A stretch of 64,000 nt of DNA from Candidatus Nitrospira nitrosa (GTDB taxonomy: Bacteria > Nitrospirota > Nitrospiria > Nitrospirales > Nitrospiraceae), in NCBI RefSeq assembly GCF_001458735.1, contig NZ_CZQA01000008.1:1-64000 (forward strand). Direction: 5' to 3'. Every line of letters begins with the position of its first letter. The first letter of the stretch is position 1. This document shows, in pieces, positions 1-7,990 of the stretch. The notes under the pieces are model-generated. The model had not been told where the DNA came from and did no database searches. It was given only the letters and a program-made list of their open reading frames with translations. A program made the position numbers and the translations under genes.

Positions 1-70
1 GTATCCTGCACCCCTTGAAATTGAGACCACCTTCACGACATGGTCCTGAGCGGACCGAGGAGGTGGCGAG

Positions 71-397
71 ATGGCAACAGACACAACCGAACCGATTGAA
101 CGGTGGACGGCCAAACGGCGCGTGGCGCTGGTGGTCAGTCTCCTGAAGGGAGAGACGTCGGTGGCCGAAGCAGCCCGGCTGCATGGGCTGACGGTGGCCG
201 AGATCGACGACTGGCGGGAGAAGTTTCTGGTGGGAGCGGAGAACGCGCTTCGGACTCGGCCACGGGACGAAGAGGCGCTTAAGGACGAGCAGATCAAGAA
301 GTTGAAACAGAAGATCGGCGATCTGGTCCTGGACAACGACATCTTACGGGAGGCCTTGAAACCCTACCCTTTGGACCGGAAGACATCCGACGCGTGA
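71..397 (+). CDS. IS3-family transposase OrfA (HTH protein)
   Basis: This 108-residue protein has the IS3/IS911 OrfA layout. An N-terminal helix-turn-helix (about residues 15-55, with KRRVALVVSLLKGE, VAEAARLHGL and IDDWREKF) binds the terminal repeats. A C-terminal coiled-coil (KLKQKIGDLVLDNDILREAL, about 75-97) serves oligomerisation. The ATG follows GAGGAGGTGGCGAG, a good ribosome-binding site. The stop codon TGA overlaps the GTG start of the next gene in a GTGA arrangement, so orfB is probably expressed by translational coupling or by the frameshifting usual in the family; no classic A6G slippery run is obvious. Confidence 0.9.
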   Translation: MATDTTEPIERWTAKRRVALVVSLLKGETSVAEAARLHGLTVAEIDDWREKFLVGAENALRTRPRDEEALKDEQIKKLKQKIGDLVLDNDILREALKPYPLDRKTSDA

Positions 398-1224
398 GAG
401 GCACGGTGTCGGGTGTCTCGGAGCGGCGGAGTTGCCAGGTACTCGGTGTCAGCCGCGCGGGCCTGCATCGGACGGCAGGGAGCGACCGGCGACGCTCTGT
501 GGCGGATCCGCCGTGGACGGAGCGATTGCGGCAGCTGATCCAACAGTATCCAACGTTCGGATATCGGCGGCTGTGGGTGCTCTTGCGATTCGGGGACGGA
601 CTCCGCATCAATCGGAAGGCCGTCTATCGTGTGCTGAAACAGAAACGGTGGTTGGTGCATCAACGCGTCTCCACCCCACGTCCTCGCGTGCAAGGCTGGA
701 CGAGTCGGGCGGATCGCAGCAACGAACGTTGGGCCATGGATGTGACGCATATTGATTGTGGACAAGATGGCTGGGCGCATCTGGCGGCGGTGATTGATTG
801 TCATGATCGGGAAGTGATGGGCTACGAGTTTGCCTTGCGCAGTCGGGCGAAGGAGGCTGAACGGGCGGTCGAAGCGGCGTGCCTACAGCGATTTGGGACC
901 TTGCGTCCGGTGGGCGCACCGGTCCTCCGCAGCGACAATGGCCTGATCTTTCAGAGCCGTCGGTTCCGGCAAGCCTGTCGAGACTATCGGCTGCAGCAGG
1001 AGTTCATCACGCCGTACACGCCGGAACAGAATGGGATCATCGAACGGTTCTTTCGGAGTCTCAAAGAGGAATGTGTCTGGCAGCACGCGTTCCAGACGTT
1101 TGAGGAGGCGCGGCGGGTCATTCGAGACTGGCTGCGGTGGTACAACGAAGAGCGCCCGCATCAAGCGCTGGGCTATCGAAGCCCCGTCCAATATCGGGCC
1201 CAACAATCAACTCAGGTGGCTTGA
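394..1224 (+). CDS. IS3-family transposase OrfB (DDE integrase)
   Basis: A 276-residue rve-type integrase that carries out transposition of the surrounding element. The N-terminal part (about 1-100) contains an HTH_21-like region with the motif RQLIQQYPTFGYRRLW. The catalytic core shows the first Asp in AMDVTHID, the second in LRSDNG, and the Glu in QNGIIERFFRSLKEE, 35 residues after the second Asp as expected for DD(35)E enzymes. The C-terminus WYNEERPHQALGYRSP is the standard IS3 ending. The GTG start at 394 overlaps the orfA stop by 4 bases. There is no internal stop or frameshift, so the protein is probably active. Confidence 0.92.
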   Translation: MRGTVSGVSERRSCQVLGVSRAGLHRTAGSDRRRSVADPPWTERLRQLIQQYPTFGYRRLWVLLRFGDGLRINRKAVYRVLKQKRWLVHQRVSTPRPRVQGWTSRADRSNERWAMDVTHIDCGQDGWAHLAAVIDCHDREVMGYEFALRSRAKEAERAVEAACLQRFGTLRPVGAPVLRSDNGLIFQSRRFRQACRDYRLQQEFITPYTPEQNGIIERFFRSLKEECVWQHAFQTFEEARRVIRDWLRWYNEERPHQALGYRSPVQYRAQQSTQVA

Positions 1225-1242
1225 TTTTAGGGGAGCACTACA

Positions 1243-1391
1243 CTGGGTCGCTCGCCTTGCCAGGCAACAATTCCTTGATCCGCTTCCATTGGCCGTCGCG
1301 GAGCTCGCGTCTCGCCATTCCTCCCCCTGGGTTTTGACCTGTACTGCGCCCAGTACAAGACAGCGGAGGCCTGAATGTCAACAGATCCTAG
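1243..1391 (-). pseudogene. 5' fragment of an IS5-like element
   Basis: On the minus strand an ATG at 1318 opens [20 protein letters not shown] followed by KASDP, after which the IS3 right end begins. This is the N-terminus of the same transposase type found at 34165 (MARRELQDDQWKQIEELLPG). The IS5-like terminal repeat is present as GTCAACAGATC at 1377-1387 followed by CTAG, matching GTCAACAGACC-CTAG at the other copy. The IS3 element therefore landed about 25 codons into an older IS5-family transposase. The remainder of the gene, if it survives, lies to the left of the window. Confidence 0.85.
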
Positions 1392-1439
1392 GGCATGAAG
1401 AGAATTATTATCGCGACGGTTTCTGCAGAAACGACCTAA

Positions 1440-2717
1440 TCAATTGATGCTCACGCTCCGCGGTGCGTTGGGAGATTTGAGATCTGAACCACCTCCTTCA
1501 TATGCGCCGATATCATGAGTTACTCCCTGCGGCCTAGGAACATTTTTAATGTCCACACGGACCTCGTCTAGGGCTACCCCAGCATCCATCGCAGGGCTGA
1601 AGGCCTGAATCCTGAAATCACGGGCAGTGGCATTGACGAACTTTGGATCGTCGATGACATTATGATCGATAACAGAGCCAACTCCCTTATTGATGATTTC
1701 GCCGGAAGTGTTTGCGAATACGATGTTATTTTGCACAATCGTATTAACTGGCATTCCATTGAGTCCAATCTGGATATTGACACCCCAGCCTTTGTTCCCA
1801 TAGACCGTATTGTTCCAAACCTTTACATTCGCGGCGCCATTGGACACGAAAATACCACCCGCACCATTGCCATATACGATGTTATTGTAGAGATGCACGC
1901 CATCGATGATGGCCGTTCCATCATAATAGTCAGTATCCTCGAAAACCAAAATGCCTGGCACGGTAGATTCTGAAGAGGAGTTATTGTCATAGACCCTATT
2001 CCCTCTAATGATCGCATTCCGTATGGGCCCGGGAAATGCATGAATGCCGCCGCCATTATTACGGTAAATCTCATTCCCGTCAAGAATGACATTATCCCCA
2101 TAAGCAAAGTAAATTCCGTACTTACGCGACTTGATACCTGGAGGCGGTTGATTGTCGTGGATCTTGCAGTTGAGCACGTGAATGTCACTGCCTTTGATGT
2201 GCAATCCGCTACTTTTGAAGTTCTTAATTTCAAGATTGCGAAGAATGAAATGATGATTACCATCACGCAGATTCCACGCGGTGCCGTTGCTACTATTAGT
2301 CCCATCCAGAATCAAGTTTTCAAACACAAAGTACGCCAGGTTACCTCGTGCTTTTATGGGGCCATAGCTATTGTCGACAGGATCAGTCCGCAGCAGTGTG
2401 ACCGCTTCACCAGGATACCCAGCAATTGTTAGCCAGGCGTTCGCTATGCCAGTTTTGGGGGGATCTTGAAAATTCATCTGTTCAGTATATGTTCCACCAC
2501 GGATATAGAGTGTATCTCCTGGCTGCAACTTGTTGATCGCTTGCTTGAAGGTTCCAAACGGCTGAGCTAACGTGCCTGGGTTGGAGTCATTTCCCGTCGT
2601 CGCGACATAGTAGGTAGCGCCCTGCACTTCGGTGGTCCCGAGCAGTGCAGCTATGAGCCACAGACCATACAGTTGAATCAGTCTTGTAGATGAAACTATT
2701 CTCCAAGAATTTTCCAT
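1440..2717 (-). CDS. Secreted right-handed parallel beta-helix protein (DUF1565/pectate-lyase-like)
   Basis: From the ATG at 2717 this is about 425 residues. It starts with a signal peptide (LWLIAALLGTTEVQGA) followed by the DUF1565-type motif TYYVATTGNDSNPGT and PFGTFKQAINKL, then many short beta-helix coils (NNGGGIHAFPG, NNIVYGNGAGGIFVSNGA, NNTVYGNKGWG). Such proteins are extracellular and often bind, cleave or epimerise polysaccharides; the substrate cannot be read from sequence. A longer frame opens at 2816, but the ATG at 2717 has GGGGA six bases upstream and puts the signal peptide at the N-terminus. It is separated by 0.7 kb from the polysaccharide genes that precede it on the same strand, so it may be a separate transcription unit acting on the same glycan. 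Confidence 0.8.
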   Translation of the reverse strand: MENSWRIVSSTRLIQLYGLWLIAALLGTTEVQGATYYVATTGNDSNPGTLAQPFGTFKQAINKLQPGDTLYIRGGTYTEQMNFQDPPKTGIANAWLTIAGYPGEAVTLLRTDPVDNSYGPIKARGNLAYFVFENLILDGTNSSNGTAWNLRDGNHHFILRNLEIKNFKSSGLHIKGSDIHVLNCKIHDNQPPPGIKSRKYGIYFAYGDNVILDGNEIYRNNGGGIHAFPGPIRNAIIRGNRVYDNNSSSESTVPGILVFEDTDYYDGTAIIDGVHLYNNIVYGNGAGGIFVSNGAANVKVWNNTVYGNKGWGVNIQIGLNGMPVNTIVQNNIVFANTSGEIINKGVGSVIDHNVIDDPKFVNATARDFRIQAFSPAMDAGVALDEVRVDIKNVPRPQGVTHDIGAYEGGGSDLKSPNAPRSVSIN

Positions 2718-3440
2718 ATTTAGTCCCCATATCAATACGATTGTCATTATCCCAAGTATTGTGCCGCCGAAACAACTGGATCGAAAGACTTGAGCATGAG
2801 CAACTAATTTGAGCATATCCCATGCCGTAAGTTAGTCTCCTAAACTATTGACTTTAGGCATGACTTCTTGCCCTATTAGATAATAGACTTCACCGAAGGT
2901 TCAAAATTGTACAGTTGATGGGGCTGAACCGATTGAGGGGGTGATCCTGAAATTCTGACAGTATGATTAAGTGAGTGTCTGAGTGCACCGCAGCCTGGAG
3001 GCGAACCAAAGGAGCGGGGGGGGGGGGGGGGGTGAAAGGAAGGAGAGGGAATCACGGGGCAACCTTTAAGGGGGGGGGGGGGGGGGGGGGTGATGAAAGG
3101 AACGAGACGGAATCACGGGGCAACCTTTAAGACACAAGTGGCCCTGTCCCGATTGACTGCGGCCCAGGCCACCCACGAGGTGCCACTTACGAGCCCAGAG
3201 ATTCTGCCCAGAGCAGTGTAACGCTCTCTAACTTCGCCGGCCCATCCGTATCGTGACCCCTTCGACTAACAGCCGCTGGATGAGATACTAGATGTGCCTG
3301 CACTCGAAGCGTTCCAGGGGAAGAGGGACTCTCAATGCTGAAAGGTGAGTAGTGATCTGACTACCCTCCGATACAGCACAGACGCCGATAAGTCGCAGGA
3401 GCGGGGGCATTCAAAGACAGGATTCTGCAATCGGATTCTA
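2718..3440. other. Intergenic region without a recognisable gene, containing poly-G tandem repeat
   Basis: About 720 bases between the beta-helix gene and the CapK-like gene. No open frame here resembles a known protein. The notable content is the duplicated poly-G block at 3016-3130, described separately. The remainder (3131-3440) is unremarkable mixed sequence; a promoter for the beta-helix gene is expected here but I could not pick one with confidence. Confidence 0.6.
3016..3130. repeat. Tandem duplication with two long poly-G tracts
   Basis: A run of 17 G (3016-3032) is followed by TGAAAGGAAGGAGAGGGAAT-CACGGGGCAACCTTTAA. Then a run of 21 G (3070-3090) is followed by TGATGAAAGGAACGAGACGG-AATCACGGGGCAACCTTTAA up to 3130. 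The two units differ by a TGA insertion and a few substitutions, so the duplication is not a simple assembly copy. Homopolymers this long are rare in bacterial chromosomes and would be prone to slippage. Confidence 0.9.
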
Positions 3441-4841
3441 TCACACAGGTAGGTCTTCTTTAGGAAGTCTGCAGATCACAATCCGAAACTTTCCACTTGG
3501 TCCCCGAGGAATCTCAGTCATTGGCTGCATAACTACCTCTATATCTCCCATTCTTTCTTTTAATCGCTGTACAATCACACGTTCATGATCTGAGTTAAAA
3601 GCCGGGGTGGGTACAAAGTTCACCCGTATACAGTCGAGCGTTTCCTGCACGATTTGCGCCTCCCGTAGGCCAAGATCGCCGTTAAATACTGCACCAAACC
3701 TACTAACCTGCCTTCCGTCCTTTGTATAAAGAACATCCCCTGTCCTTCCCTCCACCGACCCAAGAACCGGTAAGGTTCGTCCGCATTGGCACACCTCAGC
3801 ACTATCGATAAGTCTCCCTCGATCACCAACACGATACCGGATCAGAGGCATATCAGGATTCAACAGGCCGGTGCATATCAGTTCGCCTGATGTACCGTTC
3901 GATACGGACTGCCCGTCTTGGATTACCTCCACCATTCCGATTTCAGGCCATAGGTGCAACCAGCCAAACGCACATTCGCTCGCCATAGCAACCATCTCTG
4001 CCATTCCATAGGTTTCACGAACCGGGCAGTTGAACGCTTCAGCAATGGCTGCTCGCTGATAATCATATACTGGTTCGGCGCTCGTGATTGCGACTGCCAT
4101 TCGCACTTCCTTTCTACCTAACCCTAACCCCGCCTGAGCCAATGCATATAAAGACGAGGGATAGCCACTAAGATAAGTAACCCGATAGCGAGAGATTGCC
4201 TCCAGGTAAGAGCCAATGAGATCCGGCGCAAGGTGATAGGAGGACATATAGAGCTGATTCAACCCCTGATTCCACACCCAAAAGGGGGGCTTCCGCTGAC
4301 TCACAGGAGTAACTAACCGGCCAGCGACCATCGCCAAGCGGTTGTGGCGCGAGAGTCCATTCCAACGGAGAGTCCTGGCCTCGTTCAACGCATACAACTC
4401 GCGAATCGTCTTTCGACTCTGCCACAAACTCAGCGGCTTGCCCGTGCTCCCACTCGTATGTTCCTGAAACATTTGCGTCACATCACAGTCATCTGCAACA
4501 AATGCGCGAGGGTTCTCTCTGAGCGATTCTTTTTCCAAGATTGGCCAGTTTTCCAGGTATTCCCAAGATGCCTTATCTCCTGCACGACGTCGTGCCACCC
4601 ATTGCTCTCTATAGTATGGTACCTGTGTGGCTGCACGACAAAGCACATACCGCAGTCGCTCTTCTTGCGACACTTTCCACTGGTCAGGAGCCCAGCTTTC
4701 GCGGGTAAGCGCTTCTTGTACAAGGCGATCAGTCTCTGGGCCATAGCGCCAGGACTGGAGGTAGAAACCGCGAAGGCTCGCCGCTACTGACCGCAGTGGC
4801 GTAGGTAGAGCATGATAAGCTTTGAGGAGTGCCCCCTTCAC
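3441..4841 (-). CDS. PaaK/CapK-like adenylate-forming enzyme
   Basis: About 466 residues, related to phenylacetate-CoA ligase and to CapK proteins of capsule loci, which are thought to activate a small acid for attachment or transfer. The ANL P-loop EHTSGSTGKP is near residue 130, ETYGMAEM (substrate/AMP motif) near 280, and RYRVGDRG with the zinc-ribbon-like CQCGRTLP near 350. I place the start at GTG 4841: it overlaps the stop of the upstream glycosyltransferase as GTGA and has AGAAGG six bases before it. An in-frame ATG at 4883 would add 14 basic residues. It is the last gene of the continuous polysaccharide run. Confidence 0.85.
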   Translation of the reverse strand: MKGALLKAYHALPTPLRSVAASLRGFYLQSWRYGPETDRLVQEALTRESWAPDQWKVSQEERLRYVLCRAATQVPYYREQWVARRRAGDKASWEYLENWPILEKESLRENPRAFVADDCDVTQMFQEHTSGSTGKPLSLWQSRKTIRELYALNEARTLRWNGLSRHNRLAMVAGRLVTPVSQRKPPFWVWNQGLNQLYMSSYHLAPDLIGSYLEAISRYRVTYLSGYPSSLYALAQAGLGLGRKEVRMAVAITSAEPVYDYQRAAIAEAFNCPVRETYGMAEMVAMASECAFGWLHLWPEIGMVEVIQDGQSVSNGTSGELICTGLLNPDMPLIRYRVGDRGRLIDSAEVCQCGRTLPVLGSVEGRTGDVLYTKDGRQVSRFGAVFNGDLGLREAQIVQETLDCIRVNFVPTPAFNSDHERVIVQRLKERMGDIEVVMQPMTEIPRGPSGKFRIVICRLPKEDLPV

Positions 4842-5899
4842 GTTCGACCTTCTGCGGCGACCTTGGTTAAAAGTTTTTCCCATCTTGGGAGAATATGTGA
4901 CCAGCCAAACTCCTCCACTTTTCTACGCCCGTTATGAGAAAGGCGCTGAGCCAATTCACCTTCAGTTACGATGCGCCGGATTGCAGCGGCCATCGCTGCT
5001 TCATCACCAGCAGGGACAATGAGCGCATCCCACTCGTCCTTGAGTAAATAGGGGATGCCTCCCACATTCGTACTCACAACGCATAACCCACAAGCCATGG
5101 CTTCGATTACGCTGACAGGTGTATTATCAACCTTCGCCGTGTTTAAAAAGATATCACCCTGCTGAAGCCAATGAGCAGTTGCACTCTTAGGAACCTTGCC
5201 AGGGCAGGTCACTCGATCATGAACTCCGAGTTCCCGAGCCAAACTCATCATCTTGTCACGACTTCCATCCCCCTTATCGGGGCCGATCATCTGTAGCCTC
5301 ACCGATGAAAAATCTTTGGCCAGTAGCGAGACAACCTTCACAGCAAGAGAAGGGTCATAGATATCGTGAAAGGCCCTGAGCCACATTAAGTTTAATGTTG
5401 GGTGTGCGCGATGCTTAAAAGAGTAGTTTGTCAACTCTAATGAATTTGGTAAGAGCACGATGTCCTGCCGATAGGTGCACATCTGCTCCAAGAGATACCC
5501 TGAAGGAGCGGTGACTACAGAAGCACTTTGCAACAAGTGCGGAACTCGTTTCCCCGAGCGTTTTGCAAAGGCAGGAAGATTTCCGCCGTGAAGTGTCAAC
5601 ACATATGGCTTCTTCACGATTCTCAAGGCCAAACAAACCAATTCAGCCCACAGGAAGGCCGGCCCACTGAATACATCGACCTGCGCGACTTGATATCGGT
5701 TTCGATACCGCCACACAGTCAGCAGAAAGTCGACTAAACGTGCAAATCGACCAGGCCGCGAGGACGTCGTGGTGACTGACCAACCGGCAGCCTTGAGCCC
5801 CTGGGCAAGATCTTCACACACACCCCGCACACCTTTACTCGCAGATAGAAAATTTCCGACCAGTAATACCGATGGCCGGCTCTGTTTTTCAGAAGTCAT
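4838..5899 (-). CDS. Glycosyltransferase family 4
   Basis: A 353-residue GT-B glycosyltransferase, cytoplasmic, adding one sugar of the surface glycan. The N-terminal domain begins SVLLVGNFLSASKGVRGVCE with the Gly-rich acceptor loop and contains LTLHGGNLPAF. The C-terminal Glycos_transf_1 domain holds the nucleotide-sugar signature VSVIEAMACGLCVVSTNVGG near residue 270, with the conserved E-x7-type Glu pair partly visible. It is translationally coupled to the CapK-like gene downstream (4-base overlap) and preceded by a 176-base gap from asnB. Sugar specificity cannot be inferred. Confidence 0.88.
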   Translation of the reverse strand: MTSEKQSRPSVLLVGNFLSASKGVRGVCEDLAQGLKAAGWSVTTTSSRPGRFARLVDFLLTVWRYRNRYQVAQVDVFSGPAFLWAELVCLALRIVKKPYVLTLHGGNLPAFAKRSGKRVPHLLQSASVVTAPSGYLLEQMCTYRQDIVLLPNSLELTNYSFKHRAHPTLNLMWLRAFHDIYDPSLAVKVVSLLAKDFSSVRLQMIGPDKGDGSRDKMMSLARELGVHDRVTCPGKVPKSATAHWLQQGDIFLNTAKVDNTPVSVIEAMACGLCVVSTNVGGIPYLLKDEWDALIVPAGDEAAMAAAIRRIVTEGELAQRLSHNGRRKVEEFGWSHILPRWEKLLTKVAAEGRT

Positions 5900-6075
5900 G
5901 CACTACTCCAAAAATGATAAATCACTTATCTTCTGATTTTCCGATTAGTGTAACCCGACATTTATTTCATCCAGAGCATGGAGCAAGATTACCGGATGCT
6001 GACGGTTGGTGTACGTGGCTCAGCTCTCACCGGAGATAAGACTTAAGCGGAAACGGATTGTCAGCATACCCAAGC

Positions 6076-7989
6076 TTAGACTGGTCCTCCAGCTGCCACA
6101 TGAACAGAAAGAAGGAAGACTATCCGTTGAGCTAGCGCCTCTCGCGACAAACCATCACTGAAAGAACCGTTGCAGAATGCCTTAACCATCGGCTCATAGC
6201 CATCCTGTTGAAAAAACTCCGGGAGCGGGCTGGATGGGCTCAGCAGGGATTCCCTGACTTGAGACCTAAATTCACCGTTCACCCACCGATCTAGCGGAAC
6301 TCCGAAACCATGCTTAGGCTTCCTGGCAACACTGGATGGGAGCTGCCGAGCAGCAACTTCTCGAAGCACCAACTTGCACTCACGGGCTTTTACCTTGAGC
6401 TTATGTGGCAAGGAGAGTCCGAATGAGAACAGCTCCTCGTCCAACATTGGAACTCGCACCTCCAGACCTTCCCTCATACTGGCGATATCCACCTTAAATA
6501 AGAAGGCACTTGCCAATGTCACACGTGCGTTAGCTTCAGTTGCCAATGCAGACAATCGCTCAGTTCGATCTACATTGTGAGGCAGTCGGTGTTCCCATTG
6601 TTGTTCAAACAATCGGCGAATCGGCATCATTTTCTCATGGTCCAGACATAAACGGTGCAGTTCGTCCCTATGGATCCAGGTGAACAGATCCTGAACAACC
6701 TGCACATCATCCGCTTGAGCAACCTCCCGTAATCGACTAGGTATATGGGCTGGCACAATTGCTGGGTTTACTAAGGGGCCAAGCGCGAGAGCAATCGTTT
6801 CCCACACAACACCAGGTAATCGCTGCATCCGCGCAATTCTCGCCAGCTGCCAATAGACATCATACCCACCGAATCCCTCATCTCCACCATCTCCCGAAAG
6901 CGCTACAGTAACATGGCCACGCATCACACGGGATACGGCATTCACAGCAAAAATGGAAAGGTCAGCAAACGGCTGACCAACGTGCTTGAGCAAGCCTAAA
7001 ACCTGTTCCCAGGTCCCCCGGCCCTCCTCCATATCAAGAGTGGTATGACGACTTCCGATATGCTTGGCCACAGCCAATGCAGCCGGCGTCTCATCGTACT
7101 TCTGGACCGAGAATCGAACATTGAAAGTTCTCAGCGTTCCTGCAAGCAGCCGTTGAGCAGCTGTGCTAACCAATGAAGAATCGATCCCGCCGCTCAGCAA
7201 GGCGCCAAGGGGAACGTCGCTTTCCAATTGGCGTCGGACCGCTGCTGTGATCAACTCCTCGACCTGATCAACAGCCTCCGATAACGATCTCCTTTGATCA
7301 GGTGCAATAACCCCCTTCCAATACTGACGCGTCTTCCAGGCGACCTCACCATCTTGCACCAGGTGAGCCTCAAGGATCTCTCCAGCTTGGACTGCGCGAA
7401 TACCGCGATAGAAGGTCTCGGGAGCGGGAATATAGAGCAGGGAGGTGGAGTCATAGACTGCCTGCCGGTCAGGTCTTGTATCGATTCCTGGCACGCAAAG
7501 CAAGGCTCTAAGCTCACTCGCAAAAGCCAGCCACGCCTTCGAAGGAGCGTAAAAGATCGGTTTTATCCCAAAGCGATCGCGAGTGATAAAGAGTGTTCTG
7601 GTGCGACCATCGTAAATCGCAATCGCAAACATTCCTCTCAAACGCTCAACAAAACTGGCACCTAGCTCTTCGTACAAATGTGGGATAACCTCTGAGTCTG
7701 AATGTCCTTTGAAGGTGTGCCCTTTCCCCTCCAGATCTTTCCGTAACTCTCGATGGTTATAGATCTCACCGTTACAAATACTCCAGATTGTGCCGTTCTC
7801 ATTTCCCATCGGCTGGGCGCCAGATTCCGATAGGTCAATAATGGAGAGACGCGTATGGACCAGAGTAGCAGACGGAAAAGACCTAATACCGTAACCGTCT
7901 GGCCCCCTGTGATGCAGCGCCTGCCGTATGCAGTCGGCAACTTTTTCGCCTCCTTCCTGATAACCGATCCACCCACCAATTCCGCACAT
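6076..7989 (-). CDS. asnB: Asparagine synthase (glutamine-hydrolysing)
   Basis: A 637-residue AsnB-type amidotransferase. The start is fixed by the catalytic N-terminal cysteine: MCGIGGWIG begins at 7989, one base after the stop of the upstream glycosyltransferase; the frame extends further upstream but cannot be used. The class II glutaminase domain (about 1-200) has LHHRGPDG, HTRLSIIDL and NGEIYNH. The synthetase domain has the PPi loop LLSGGIDSS near residue 250 and ALSGDGGDEGFGGY. In polysaccharide loci such enzymes often amidate a sugar carboxylate or other precursor rather than make asparagine; that role is an inference from position. Confidence 0.92.
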   Translation of the reverse strand: MCGIGGWIGYQEGGEKVADCIRQALHHRGPDGYGIRSFPSATLVHTRLSIIDLSESGAQPMGNENGTIWSICNGEIYNHRELRKDLEGKGHTFKGHSDSEVIPHLYEELGASFVERLRGMFAIAIYDGRTRTLFITRDRFGIKPIFYAPSKAWLAFASELRALLCVPGIDTRPDRQAVYDSTSLLYIPAPETFYRGIRAVQAGEILEAHLVQDGEVAWKTRQYWKGVIAPDQRRSLSEAVDQVEELITAAVRRQLESDVPLGALLSGGIDSSLVSTAAQRLLAGTLRTFNVRFSVQKYDETPAALAVAKHIGSRHTTLDMEEGRGTWEQVLGLLKHVGQPFADLSIFAVNAVSRVMRGHVTVALSGDGGDEGFGGYDVYWQLARIARMQRLPGVVWETIALALGPLVNPAIVPAHIPSRLREVAQADDVQVVQDLFTWIHRDELHRLCLDHEKMMPIRRLFEQQWEHRLPHNVDRTERLSALATEANARVTLASAFLFKVDIASMREGLEVRVPMLDEELFSFGLSLPHKLKVKARECKLVLREVAARQLPSSVARKPKHGFGVPLDRWVNGEFRSQVRESLLSPSSPLPEFFQQDGYEPMVKAFCNGSFSDGLSREALAQRIVFLLSVHVAAGGPV

Positions 7990-7990
7990 C

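Larger units (their letters stand above)
1..1242 (+). mobile_element. IS3-family insertion sequence, apparently intact
   Basis: The element has two consecutive ORFs (71-397 and 394-1224) encoding the HTH protein and the DDE integrase typical of IS3. The right end reads outward to TGTAGTGCTCCCC (reverse complement of 1230-1242). The window starts with GTATCCTGCACCCC, which would give a matching TGTA...TGC.CCCC terminus if the base just outside is T, so the left end is about one base beyond the window. Further inward the two ends also share a CCACC block. The element interrupts an IS5-like element whose 5' part follows directly at 1243. Both ORFs are open, unlike the other IS copies here, which suggests recent arrival. 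Confidence 0.85.

Noticed and set aside
360-400. Programmed -1 frameshift site between the IS3 ORFs at the window start
   Set aside because: No A6G or comparable slippery heptamer is seen; the GTGA overlap suggests coupled reinitiation, so no frameshift feature is annotated.
3016-3130. CRISPR-like or iteron array
   Set aside because: There are only two units, no spacers and no cas genes; it is a simple tandem duplication with homopolymers.
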